Source: Bacteroidales bacterium
GTDB lineage: Bacteria > Bacteroidota > Bacteroidia > Bacteroidales > F082
NCBI GenBank assembly: GCA_016936505.1
Contig: JAFGXS010000042.1
Coordinates: 1-64,000, forward strand
Length of the DNA stretch: 64,000 bases
Direction of reading: 5' to 3'
In this document: positions 56,873-64,000 of the stretch, in pieces
Numbering within the stretch: the first letter of the stretch is position 1
Layout of the letters: each line of letters starts with the position of its first letter
Position numbers and translations under genes: made by a program
Notes under the pieces: model-generated
The model's input: only the letters and a program-made list of their open reading frames with translations
The model's database searches: none
Told to the model about the DNA's origin: nothing

Positions 56873-58030
56873 TTATTTTTTATCAAAATTTATATGAATA
56901 TTCAAAATTTCAGGGCGGCTGACTGTGCGAACCGGAGGTCCCCAACCGCCAACACCCGATGAAACATAAAAGTGGCTGTTTCCTTTTTTCAGATAACCTC
57001 TGCTGACTTCAAAAATTGCTTTGGTGATATAATTAAACGGCCATATTTGTCCGTGATGTGTATGCCCGGAAAGCTGCAAAGCAACACCATTCTGCTCTGC
57101 TTCTTCCAAATGATAGGGCTGATGATCCAACAAAATAACAGGTTTATCTTTTGATACATCGACCAACAGGTTTTCCACACTCTTTCTGCCACCCTGCATT
57201 CTGTTTTTTGTCCGGTCTTCGCGTCCGGCTACATAAAAACTACTGTCAATTTCAACTACCGTATCGTTAAGCATATGAACACCGTGTTCGGATAAAAATT
57301 TCTTGGCATTTTTTACACCACCAATGTATTCATGGTTTCCGGTAACGGCATACACACCATATTTGGCGTGTAGTTGTTCCAGTATAGAACCCATTCTGCT
57401 ATTTACAACAGGTCCTATATCTTCATCAATAATATCACCAGGAATCAGAATAATATCCGGATGTAAGGAATTAGCAATTTTAACAATGCGTTGAATATGC
57501 CTTTCTCCCATCAGCGTTCCAAGATGTACATCAGAAAAAGCAACTACGTGCAACGACTTAAGGTTTCCTGCTTTTTTATGAACCTCAAGATTAATGTCTC
57601 TCACTTTTATGAACCTTGTGTTGATGAATCCGATGAAAACCGTTAACAATGTTACAGAAGCAATGACAACCGCAATAATTTGTTTTACTTTTAATGGATT
57701 ATGATGCATAAATGAAGGCAGAAACCCTATCCAGCGATCCAGAAGAGAAACCAAATCAACAAAAAGCAACATCAGTAATAAATATACTACCATTGCCATC
57801 CAAACGGATCCCATCCAGATAAGTGCTGTAGATAGAGGACTCAGGAAAACCCTTTCAAGTAATCTTCCCGCTACAAAAGAGGCGGCCAACACAACTACGG
57901 CCCAAATCCATACAGTTCGCCACGAACTTTGTCCGGGAATTACAGAAAGTCCTTTTGATATTATGTAATAATTTACTGCTGCATACAGCGACAGTATAAT
58001 AGTGAAAAATATAATAAACGCGTATTTCAT
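56873..58030 (-). CDS. Membrane-anchored metallophosphoesterase (YkuE type)
   Basis: 385 residues: four N-terminal membrane segments (about 1-140), then a calcineurin-like phosphoesterase domain. Metal-binding motifs are FSDVHLGTLMG, IPGDIIDED, TGNHEYIGG, LLDHQPYHL, and SGHTHHGQIWP. It is the first gene of a group with the methyltransferase and flavin reductase. The substrate is unknown; relatives act on phospholipid or nucleotide-lipid intermediates. Confidence 0.92.
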   Translation of the reverse strand: MKYAFIIFFTIILSLYAAVNYYIISKGLSVIPGQSSWRTVWIWAVVVLAASFVAGRLLERVFLSPLSTALIWMGSVWMAMVVYLLLMLLFVDLVSLLDRWIGFLPSFMHHNPLKVKQIIAVVIASVTLLTVFIGFINTRFIKVRDINLEVHKKAGNLKSLHVVAFSDVHLGTLMGERHIQRIVKIANSLHPDIILIPGDIIDEDIGPVVNSRMGSILEQLHAKYGVYAVTGNHEYIGGVKNAKKFLSEHGVHMLNDTVVEIDSSFYVAGREDRTKNRMQGGRKSVENLLVDVSKDKPVILLDHQPYHLEEAEQNGVALQLSGHTHHGQIWPFNYITKAIFEVSRGYLKKGNSHFYVSSGVGGWGPPVRTVSRPEILNIHINFDKK

Positions 58031-58048
58031 AGTAACGTATTAAGCATG

Positions 58049-58056
58049 CAAATTTA
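58049..58056 (-). promoter_or_regulatory. -7 element for the metallophosphoesterase unit
   Basis: The minus strand reads TAAATTTG followed by CATG, matching TAnnTTTG, 18 bp upstream of the ATG. Confidence 0.65.
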
Positions 58057-58169
58057 AACTTCTTTCTCGTTATGAAATAATTCACGAGATTAATCAAGTA
58101 TAAAGCTTTTACGAACAATACCGTTAAATATCTTATAAATCGACATTTATGAATTAATTCAAAATCTTA

Positions 58170-58177
58170 TATATTTG
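58170..58177 (+). promoter_or_regulatory. -7 element for the secreted protein / M28 unit
   Basis: TATATTTG followed by CTC, matching TAnnTTTG, 36 bp upstream of the ATG. Confidence 0.6.
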
Positions 58178-58213
58178 CTCAAGTTCAATTTTTATTAATA
58201 AAACCTTTTTAAA

Positions 58214-58741
58214 ATGAGGATCATCCAAACTTCCGCTTATATTCTTTTTCTCCTGTTTAGTTTACAGTTGAGTGCTCAGGACTATGTTGATGTTAAGCTT
58301 GGCGAAACAAAGAGTAATAATACCATTGAGGTAAACTTCAGTGGCGTTAAGAAAAAAACCAAAAAAGATGAAGATTACTACCGTGTTACATTAACTGTAA
58401 CAAATCTTGGACCGAGTTGGAGTAATATCTTCACAACCGCTGTAAAAAATTATATCAAGTCAGATAAATCAGCCGTTGCCGAAGTTAATTTTCTCAATGC
58501 AACCGGAAGAGGTATGTCTGCAACAACTGGTAAACTTTTTGGCAACCAGATTACTATCCAGGTGCCCTTTAAATGTAAGAAGTGTCCGGCTCCCAAGAAA
58601 AAAGATGAAGACCCGTATAATCATTATGTTGAGACGTATGTTATCGGAACCGAATTTTTGAATGGATCTTCAGTTTTTCATAGCTTCAGTATTCGGGTAC
58701 CAGCAGGAGCCATACCTGATGCACGTGTTATGTTGAAATAA
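58214..58741 (+). CDS. Secreted protein of unknown function
   Basis: 175 residues. Signal peptide ends near LQLSAQD; the mature part is beta-rich with a CKKC motif (around residue 118) followed by a charged KKKDEDPY stretch. I do not recognise a family. It precedes the M28 peptidase gene by 25 bp and is probably cotranscribed. Confidence 0.6.
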   Translation: MRIIQTSAYILFLLFSLQLSAQDYVDVKLGETKSNNTIEVNFSGVKKKTKKDEDYYRVTLTVTNLGPSWSNIFTTAVKNYIKSDKSAVAEVNFLNATGRGMSATTGKLFGNQITIQVPFKCKKCPAPKKKDEDPYNHYVETYVIGTEFLNGSSVFHSFSIRVPAGAIPDARVMLK

Positions 58742-58766
58742 TTCTTTCATAATCATTCCTAACTAT

Positions 58767-60542
58767 ATGAAACTTAAATTTTCCGCTACAGCCCTATTTG
58801 TTTTACTCACGCTCACCTCTTGTCACCATAAGCGTAGCAATTCTAATATCACGGTTCAGGAACTAAAACAAAATGAATATTACCTGGCTTCAGATATGCT
58901 GAAAGGCCGATATCCTGGAACAGCAGAAATGGATTCTGCAGCTGAATATATCCGGTTTAATTTCTGGAAAGCGGGACTAACGCTTTTAGGAAATAAGGGG
59001 TATGAAAGTTTCCAGGTTATTACCAATGTCCACGAAGGTCCGGATAATTCATTTTTTGTAAATGGAAAAGAACTTTCGTTGAACAAAGATTATGTTCCCA
59101 TGTCTTTTTCCGCTTCGAAAGAATTAAATGCCCGAGTTATTTTCGCTGGCTATGGTATGGACATTCATGAAGATTCATTGACATGGAATGATTATCAGGG
59201 GCTCGATGTAAAAGGAAAATGGGTTATGGTTCTTAGAGGTGATCCTGACCCTGATAACCTGACCAGTCCTTTTGCAAGATATAGCAGGGACAGGGATAAA
59301 GCAATGATGGCAATGGATCAGGGAGCTGCCGGATTGTTATTGGTTTCTGGAAAAGAATTTGATAAAAAAGATGAACTGGAGGGTCTACGCAAAATTGAAT
59401 ACACTGCGGGAATTCCTGCGTTTCAGATTACCAGAAAAGCCGCTGATTTACTGTTCTCTAATAATTCCATTGAAAAGCTGGAAGCAAGAATCAACAAAAC
59501 AAAAAAACCTTTCAGTTTACAGCTTAAAGCCACTGTAAATGCCACGGCTTCAGTAATTGCTGATAAAAAAACCACAAAAAATATTGTGGCTTTGTTGAAA
59601 GCCAGCGAACCCATACTAAGTAAAGATTACATAATTATTGGTGCTCATTACGATCATTTGGGAATAGGAGGACCCAATACAGGTAGTCGGCGCCCCGACA
59701 CTATAGCCACACATTATGGCGCTGATGATAACGCTTCGGGAACGTCTCTTCTTCTTGAGTTAGCAGGAAAACTGGCCCGTAAACAACTCTACCTGCGTCG
59801 CAATATAATCTTTGTAGCCTTTAGCGCAGAAGAAATGGGCTTGTTGGGAAGTAAATATTTCGTAAAAGACAGTATTGTTGATCTAAAAAAAGTTGATGCT
59901 ATGATCAACCTGGATATGGTGGGAAGGATGAACAAAGATCGAAAACTGGAAATCGGTGGAACAGGTACAACACCCATTGCAGATTCATTACTAAAAGCTA
60001 TGCCTTTGGCTGACAGTTTAAAGCTTGTTCTTTCACCTGAAGGATACGGCCCCTCTGATCATGCTTCATTTTATGCGCACGATATTCCTGTTTTCTTCTT
60101 TTCCACAGGAACACATATAGATTATCACACTCCTGCTGACACCCCGGATAAAATCAACTATAAAGGTTTAAAACTAATTGGCGATTACGTTGATGAACTG
60201 GTTACTGCTATTGCGAACCGTAAAGATCCATTACCCTTTACCAAATCAGGACCCCAGGAAGGCTCTGGGTTTAAAAGAAGAGGCTTCAAAGTAACCATGG
60301 GTATTATGCCCGATTATGCCGGAGAATATAAACAAGGTTTACGGATTGACATGGTTATTCCGGGTCGTCCGGCCGCTGCATCCGGTATGCAAAACGGAGA
60401 TATTATTACGGCTATCAATGGTCAGTCGGTAAAAAATATTTACGATTATATGTACCGACTTGTGAAGTTGCACAAAGGCGACAGAGTAAACGTAGAAGTT
60501 TTACGCAACGGCAAAACAGAGGTTCTTATAGTTCAGCTTTAA
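58767..60542 (+). CDS. M28 zinc peptidase lipoprotein with PA and PDZ domains
   Basis: 591 residues. Lipoprotein signal ends LTSC. A PA-type insert (about 100-240) is followed by the M28 aminopeptidase domain with zinc ligands in GAHYDHLG, GADDNASGTS, FSAEEMGLLGS, NLDMVGRM and a final YHTPADT. A C-terminal PDZ domain (about 510-590) has GMQNGDIITAINGQ. It is predicted to trim peptides in the periplasm or at the outer membrane. Confidence 0.93.
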   Translation: MKLKFSATALFVLLTLTSCHHKRSNSNITVQELKQNEYYLASDMLKGRYPGTAEMDSAAEYIRFNFWKAGLTLLGNKGYESFQVITNVHEGPDNSFFVNGKELSLNKDYVPMSFSASKELNARVIFAGYGMDIHEDSLTWNDYQGLDVKGKWVMVLRGDPDPDNLTSPFARYSRDRDKAMMAMDQGAAGLLLVSGKEFDKKDELEGLRKIEYTAGIPAFQITRKAADLLFSNNSIEKLEARINKTKKPFSLQLKATVNATASVIADKKTTKNIVALLKASEPILSKDYIIIGAHYDHLGIGGPNTGSRRPDTIATHYGADDNASGTSLLLELAGKLARKQLYLRRNIIFVAFSAEEMGLLGSKYFVKDSIVDLKKVDAMINLDMVGRMNKDRKLEIGGTGTTPIADSLLKAMPLADSLKLVLSPEGYGPSDHASFYAHDIPVFFFSTGTHIDYHTPADTPDKINYKGLKLIGDYVDELVTAIANRKDPLPFTKSGPQEGSGFKRRGFKVTMGIMPDYAGEYKQGLRIDMVIPGRPAAASGMQNGDIITAINGQSVKNIYDYMYRLVKLHKGDRVNVEVLRNGKTEVLIVQL

Positions 60543-60552
60543 CACAAAAAAA

Positions 60553-61410
60553 ATGAAAAACTGGATTATTTGGATTCTGGCTGTTGTGCTTACCCTGAGT
60601 GCTGTATATTATCAGCGATTAACAGGACCGACTTATCCTCTAAAGATTAAGTCTGAGCTTTCCGGAAAAACTTTATCCTTTAAACTCCCCCGTTCGCACG
60701 TTACAGAAAATAACTGTCCTGTTGAGTTGAATATTCCTGACTCATCTGTTTCAGGAAAATTGCTGTACCGTATTTTTCCTGTTTCAGCAAAGTGGGATAC
60801 TCTTTTGATGTTTAGGAAAGGAAACATGTTAACTGCATATTTGCCGAAACAACCGGCTGCAGGAAAACTGGCATATAAAATAATTTTATCGAATAAGAGC
60901 CAGACTGATTTATTACCGGCAAAAGATCCGGTAATTATCAGATTCAAAGGAAGTGTGCCGGACGCTGTTTTAGTTCCTCACATTCTTTTTATGTTTCTTG
61001 CCATGTTTTTTTCCAATGTTGCCGGACTGATGGCTATTTGGAGAAAACGGCGTTATCAAACCTATGCCTGGATTACACTACTATTTCTGGCAATTGGTGG
61101 TGGAATTTTAGGACCCATTGTACAAAAATTTGCTTTTGGGGACTACTGGACCGGTATTCCGTTTGGCTGGGATCTTACAGATAATAAAACATTGATTGCT
61201 TTGATATTTTGGATCGTAGCGGTACTACTGAATATCAAAAAGAAAAAATACGGATGGGTTGTAACAGCCGCCGTTGTTTTGTTATTGATATATTCTATCC
61301 CTCACAGTATGTTTGGCTCAGAATATAATTACGAAACAGGAAAAGTAGTTCAGGGGTTCGTCATTCCACTATTTTTTGTGTTCAAACCCAAAACTTATTT
61401 TAATACATAA
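60553..61410 (+). CDS. Membrane protein of unknown function
   Basis: 285 residues: one N-terminal segment (about 4-20), a beta-rich periplasmic domain (about 25-130), and about five C-terminal membrane segments. I do not recognise the family. It follows the M28 gene by 10 bp, so it belongs to that unit. A terminator follows. Confidence 0.65.
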   Translation: MKNWIIWILAVVLTLSAVYYQRLTGPTYPLKIKSELSGKTLSFKLPRSHVTENNCPVELNIPDSSVSGKLLYRIFPVSAKWDTLLMFRKGNMLTAYLPKQPAAGKLAYKIILSNKSQTDLLPAKDPVIIRFKGSVPDAVLVPHILFMFLAMFFSNVAGLMAIWRKRRYQTYAWITLLFLAIGGGILGPIVQKFAFGDYWTGIPFGWDLTDNKTLIALIFWIVAVLLNIKKKKYGWVVTAAVVLLLIYSIPHSMFGSEYNYETGKVVQGFVIPLFFVFKPKTYFNT

Positions 61411-61412
61411 AC

Positions 61413-61447
61413 AAAAGCCCGATCTTGAAATACATGACCGGGCTTTT
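61413..61447. terminator. Bidirectional terminator between membrane protein gene and sod
   Basis: 9-bp perfect stem (AAAAGCCCG with CGGGCTTTT) and a 17-nt loop, with A-rich and T-rich flanks. It separates convergent genes and probably serves both. Confidence 0.85.
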
Positions 61448-61468
61448 ATCTTTTAACCTGAAGTTTGT

Positions 61469-62083
61469 CTATTTCAATGCAGCAGCAAAATTTTTTTCAA
61501 CGGCTTTCCAGTCCAATACATTCCAAAAGGCATTGATATAATCAGGTCTTCTGTTTTGATATTTCAGATAATAAGCGTGTTCCCAAACATCCAGACCCAA
61601 AATAGGAGTACCTTTACCGGTAGTGTTCAAATCCATAACAGGGTTATCCTGATTAGGAGTTGAGCAAACTTCAATACCACCGTTTGCATCTACGTAAAGC
61701 CAGGCCCAGCCTGAACCAAAACGTGTTGCAGCAGCTTTGTTAAACTCTTCTCTGAAAGCATCCAGATTACCCCATTTGGCATCAATAGCAGCTTTCAGAT
61801 CTCCTGATGGAGCCAATTCAGGTGTGGCGGATAACAGTTCCCAGAAAAGGCCGTGATTGTAGTGACCACCAGCATTATTACGAACAGCAGCACTGTACTG
61901 ACTTACATTTTGAAGCAATTCTAATAATGATTTATCATCGGCTTCAGTATCTTTAATTGCGTTGTTCAGGTTATTTACATAACCCTGATGGTGTTTGGTG
62001 TAGTGAATTTCCATAGTACGGGCATCAATGTATTCATCAAATGCGTTGTAATCGTACGGTAAGGGATTAACTTGAAATGACAT
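61469..62083 (-). CDS. sodA: Superoxide dismutase, Mn-type by sequence
   Basis: 204 residues. Metal ligands are His27 (HYTKHHQGY), His77 ([10 protein letters not shown]), Asp165 and His169 (LDVWEHAYY). The residue controlling metal preference favours Mn: GGHxNH (not the Fe-type AAQxxNH), and Gln145 is in PNQDNP. Some Bacteroidota enzymes with this pattern work with either metal. Divergent from a cysteine-rich regulator; the two -7 elements are one base apart. Confidence 0.95.
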   Translation of the reverse strand: MSFQVNPLPYDYNAFDEYIDARTMEIHYTKHHQGYVNNLNNAIKDTEADDKSLLELLQNVSQYSAAVRNNAGGHYNHGLFWELLSATPELAPSGDLKAAIDAKWGNLDAFREEFNKAAATRFGSGWAWLYVDANGGIEVCSTPNQDNPVMDLNTTGKGTPILGLDVWEHAYYLKYQNRRPDYINAFWNVLDWKAVEKNFAAALK

Positions 62084-62151
62084 GGTGTTATTATTTTTTT
62101 AATTAAACATTCTGTTGATCACTTTTAACATGATTTTTTTCAAACCGATTA

Positions 62152-62159
62152 CAAAATTA
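62152..62159 (-). promoter_or_regulatory. -7 element of sodA promoter
   Basis: The minus strand reads TAATTTTG. A TTG -33 lies 19 bp upstream (plus-strand CAA at 62179-62181), inside the palindrome at 62179-62192. The pair gives an almost complete Bacteroidota promoter for sod. Confidence 0.75.
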
Positions 62160-62160
62160 C

Positions 62161-62168
62161 TACTTTTG
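62161..62168 (+). promoter_or_regulatory. -7 element of the Fe-S-type regulator gene
   Basis: TACTTTTG followed by CA, matching TAnnTTTG. It is one base from the divergent sod -7 element, so RNA polymerase could not occupy both at once. Confidence 0.65.
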
Positions 62169-62178
62169 CATAATAAAA

Positions 62179-62192
62179 CAAGTAATTACTTG
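62179..62192. promoter_or_regulatory. 14-bp perfect palindrome, probable operator
   Basis: CAAGTAATTACTTG is perfectly self-complementary. It covers the sod -33 element and lies 10 bp downstream of the regulator's own -7. A dimeric HTH protein bound here would shut off sod and also hinder its own transcription. Confidence 0.7.
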
Positions 62193-62219
62193 GAAAAATA
62201 TCTAAATAAATATAAATTA

Positions 62220-62846
62220 ATGTTAAATGGGACTCCTGAACGGATTTTGATCTACCTGAAGATGCATGGTCCGCAAACGGCATCCAAGCTGGCAAAAGAG
62301 TTCAGTATAACAAATGAAGGAGCCCGATTACACCTGAAAAAACTACTCGATTCAGGTTTGGTTCAAACAGAAAAAGAAGTTATAGGAGTAGGACGCCCAA
62401 CAGTTTATTATGGAATCTCAGAAAAAGGAATGGAACTTTTTCCTAATACACATGGAGAGCTAACAGTTCAGCTTTTGAATTCGGTAAAGACTATTTTAGG
62501 TCAGGAAGCACTTGACAAGCTGGTAGATGCCAGAGAACATGCCGCGATGGGTCGCTATGAAAAGGCTTTAAAAGGAGTAACAAAATTTGAACAGAAACTG
62601 GATATTCTGACACAAATTCGCTCGGAAGAAGGCTATATGGCAGAATGGAAAAAGGAAGACAATAATTACTTATTAATTGAAAACCACTGTCCCATTTGTG
62701 ATGCAGCAAAACAATGCTTAGGCTTTTGCCAAGCAGAATTACACACGTTCCAGAAAGCACTGGGAAACCATTATACTGTTGAGCGAATTGACCACATTGT
62801 TAAAGGTGCCCGAAGATGCTGCTATAAAATAGCCCCAAAAGGTTAA
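62220..62846 (+). CDS. SufR-like winged-helix regulator with C-terminal cysteine cluster
   Basis: 208 residues from the ATG at 62220; a longer open frame upstream overlaps the promoter and the operator. Residues about 4-70 form a winged HTH (TPERILIYLKMHG, TASKLAKEFSITNEGARLHLKKL, GRPTVYYGIS). The C-terminal part has HCPIC (Cys157, Cys160), Cys166, Cys170 and RCC (Cys200, Cys201), suggesting an Fe-S cluster as in SufR. Such regulators sense oxidants or iron. The divergent sod is the natural target. Confidence 0.85.
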   Translation: MLNGTPERILIYLKMHGPQTASKLAKEFSITNEGARLHLKKLLDSGLVQTEKEVIGVGRPTVYYGISEKGMELFPNTHGELTVQLLNSVKTILGQEALDKLVDAREHAAMGRYEKALKGVTKFEQKLDILTQIRSEEGYMAEWKKEDNNYLLIENHCPICDAAKQCLGFCQAELHTFQKALGNHYTVERIDHIVKGARRCCYKIAPKG

Positions 62847-62849
62847 AAA

Positions 62850-62880
62850 ATAAGGATCTAACAGTTTGTTAAATCCTTAT
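62850..62880 (-). terminator. Hairpin terminator after the lipoprotein gene
   Basis: Arms ATAAGGAT-TAACA and TGTTA-ATCCTTAT pair with one mismatch around a 3-base loop. The minus-strand side continues in TTTTT, so it mainly ends the leftward transcript and may also stop the regulator transcript. Confidence 0.75.
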
Positions 62881-62890
62881 CCAAGTTTGA

Positions 62891-63367
62891 TTATTGCTTA
62901 AGCTTAAAATAAATTTTATATCGTGCAGACCGCTCATCTTTCCGGCTCCCAACCAGATAAAAATTCACTACCTCAAAGTTTTTATAAACGTTCTTCCACA
63001 TAACATATGCGGCTGTATCAACTTGAGTATGCCTCCTGAATGGGAGTCCAAATCTAATAAGCGTAGAGTCAACAAAAGGAAAATCAGGTTTGTGAACAAT
63101 AACCTCAGTCAATTTGTTATGGGCAAAACGGAATTCTGTTGAATCCAGATTATTGTACATCAGAATATAACGGGGTTTTCCAACAATAAGTCTGTTAAAA
63201 GCCGTATCTGGTTTTTCACCTATAATATCAATAATTTCTTCCGGGTTATCAGAATTGGTCAAAACAGAAGCATCAAACAAAGCATTTTCCTTTTGTCGGT
63301 TTTGACAAGCTGAAAATAATAAAACAACTATAAAAAATCCTATTACCGATTTAATTCTAATAAGCAT
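62891..63367 (-). CDS. Small lipoprotein of unknown function
   Basis: 158 residues. Lipoprotein signal ends LFSAC after a hydrophobic stretch. The mature part is mixed alpha/beta (TAFNRLIVGKPRYILMYNN, LTEVIVHKPDFPF). No family recognised. It follows the TonB-dependent receptor by 4 bp, so it is probably part of the same uptake operon. Confidence 0.65.
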   Translation of the reverse strand: MLIRIKSVIGFFIVVLLFSACQNRQKENALFDASVLTNSDNPEEIIDIIGEKPDTAFNRLIVGKPRYILMYNNLDSTEFRFAHNKLTEVIVHKPDFPFVDSTLIRFGLPFRRHTQVDTAAYVMWKNVYKNFEVVNFYLVGSRKDERSARYKIYFKLKQ

Positions 63368-63371
63368 ATTA

Positions 63372-64000
63372 CTAATTTATTTTATATGTTAATGTAAATG
63401 AATATGTTCTACCGTTTTGATACTTCGTAGTATAATAAATCCTGTTAGCCAGGTCCATTTGCTCTTTATGAGCCGAATTCAAAATATTTGTGGCTTTAAA
63501 TCTGACATTGAATCTTTTAGAAATATTTCTTTTTAGTGTAAAACTCAAATCCGGCATAGGTTGTAAATAAATGGAAGGCAAATCTATTTGATAAACGACC
63601 AACCGTTTTCCGGAAACATTAAAACTCAATGCTGATTCCCAATTATCATCAGCATAAGTCAGCATGGCATTTAAACTATAGGGAGCCTGATTGTACATTG
63701 GCCTGGTAGATTTAGGGTTATTATTCCATGCTTTTATTGCTTCAAGCTCTTCAGGAGTAACCTTAACAAAGGCATAAACATAACTGAAATTAGTTGATAG
63801 CTTAAAATTCTTAAGTGCCGGAACCCAGTCGCCAAGGTTCTTACGTAATTCTATCTCGGCCCCGTAAAGGTTCGAACGGGAAACATTTTTATACTGGAAC
63901 TGACTAGCCGAACCTCCGGCACGTGGCAGTTGAGCGTTTTCAATAGGATTGATGAAATCTTTATAAAACAGGCTGAAAGATATATATTCTCCGGGAGCAG
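63372..64000 (-). CDS. TonB-dependent receptor, C-terminal part
   Basis: The last 209 codons of an outer-membrane beta-barrel; the rest lies beyond the window. The frame is open to the edge. Alternating strands with NLYGAEIELRKNL, SLNAMLTYADDNWESAL, NVRFKATNILNSAHK and a final GRTYSFTLTYKIN are typical of TonB-dependent receptor barrels (SusC/CirA type). The substrate cannot be told from this part. Confidence 0.85.
   Translation of the reverse strand, partial: APGEYISFSLFYKDFINPIENAQLPRAGGSASQFQYKNVSRSNLYGAEIELRKNLGDWVPALKNFKLSTNFSYVYAFVKVTPEELEAIKAWNNNPKSTRPMYNQAPYSLNAMLTYADDNWESALSFNVSGKRLVVYQIDLPSIYLQPMPDLSFTLKRNISKRFNVRFKATNILNSAHKEQMDLANRIYYTTKYQNGRTYSFTLTYKIN

Noticed and set aside
62115-62219. 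Longer N-terminus of the Fe-S-type regulator
   Set aside because: It would span both promoters and the palindrome; the HTH domain begins just after the ATG at 62220.
1-64000. tRNA, rRNA, CRISPR, insertion sequences, prophage, integrons
   Set aside because: I looked through the intergenic regions for T-loop motifs, direct-repeat arrays, transposase-like genes and terminal inverted repeats, and found none.

Overview
The window is a contiguous piece of a Bacteroidota chromosome, most likely class Bacteroidia. Three lines of sequence evidence support this. First, promoters repeatedly carry the phylum-specific -7 element TAnnTTTG, often continuing into GC or GCAC, and starts lack strong Shine-Dalgarno sequences. 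Second, there are lineage-marking genes: the type IX secretion component PorZ, an S46 dipeptidyl-peptidase 7, DUF3098-uppP-truB-queA, a TonB-dependent receptor, and DUF3667 and DUF2147 proteins. Third, a C-terminal T9SS-type sorting domain is present. The genus cannot be told from the sequence alone. I found no rRNA, tRNA, CRISPR array, insertion sequence, prophage or attachment site. This is mostly a vertically inherited, gene-dense housekeeping region.

Layout. 1-8.5 kb: the 3' part of polA, a SRPBCC membrane protein, a complementary pair of M16 peptidases, ruvC, and a flippase-like / glycosyltransferase 2 / pyrophosphatase-like cassette. 8.5-19.9 kb: mrdA-rodA (cell elongation), lipA-lipB (lipoate), porZ-recO, DPP7 and manC. 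20-24.3 kb: ispD-sprT and the operon DUF3098-uppP-truB-queA. 24.5-33.1 kb: DUF3667, then a TetR-controlled efflux locus (TolC, HlyD lipoprotein, two ABC ATPases, two ABC-2 permeases) with a DUF2147 gene inside it. 33.1-38.4 kb: acyl-ACP thioesterase, an ATP-cone/Mrr-type nuclease, a CysN/APS-kinase fusion, cysS and marC. 39-44.6 kb: a tricorn-type protease, a small membrane protein, a CsaA-like tRNA-binding protein and an MFS transporter. 44.7-55.3 kb: leuS, gltD, gltB and serB. 55.3-64 kb: small soluble genes, a metallophosphoesterase, an M28/PDZ lipoprotein peptidase group, Mn-type superoxide dismutase facing a cysteine-rich SufR-like regulator, a small lipoprotein, and the C-terminal end of a TonB-dependent receptor.

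How the genes work together. Envelope building is prominent (mrdA, rodA, uppP, manC, flippase/GT2). So is peptide and protein processing at the cell surface or periplasm (M16 pair, DPP7, tricorn, M28, T9SS PorZ), which fits an organism that uses peptides. Nitrogen and amino-acid assimilation is covered by gltBD and serB. Oxidative stress is covered by the sod/Fe-S-regulator pair.

No obviously new multi-gene system jumps out. The best leads are: the sod/regulator shared promoter with a perfect 14-bp palindrome; the ATP-cone-Mrr nuclease; the CysN fusion whose kinase half has lost key residues and has no CysD beside it; an IspD with an eroded nucleotide-binding loop; ruvC, whose apparent promoter lies inside the first codons of the divergent gene only 14 bp away; and a nearly leaderless porZ transcript.
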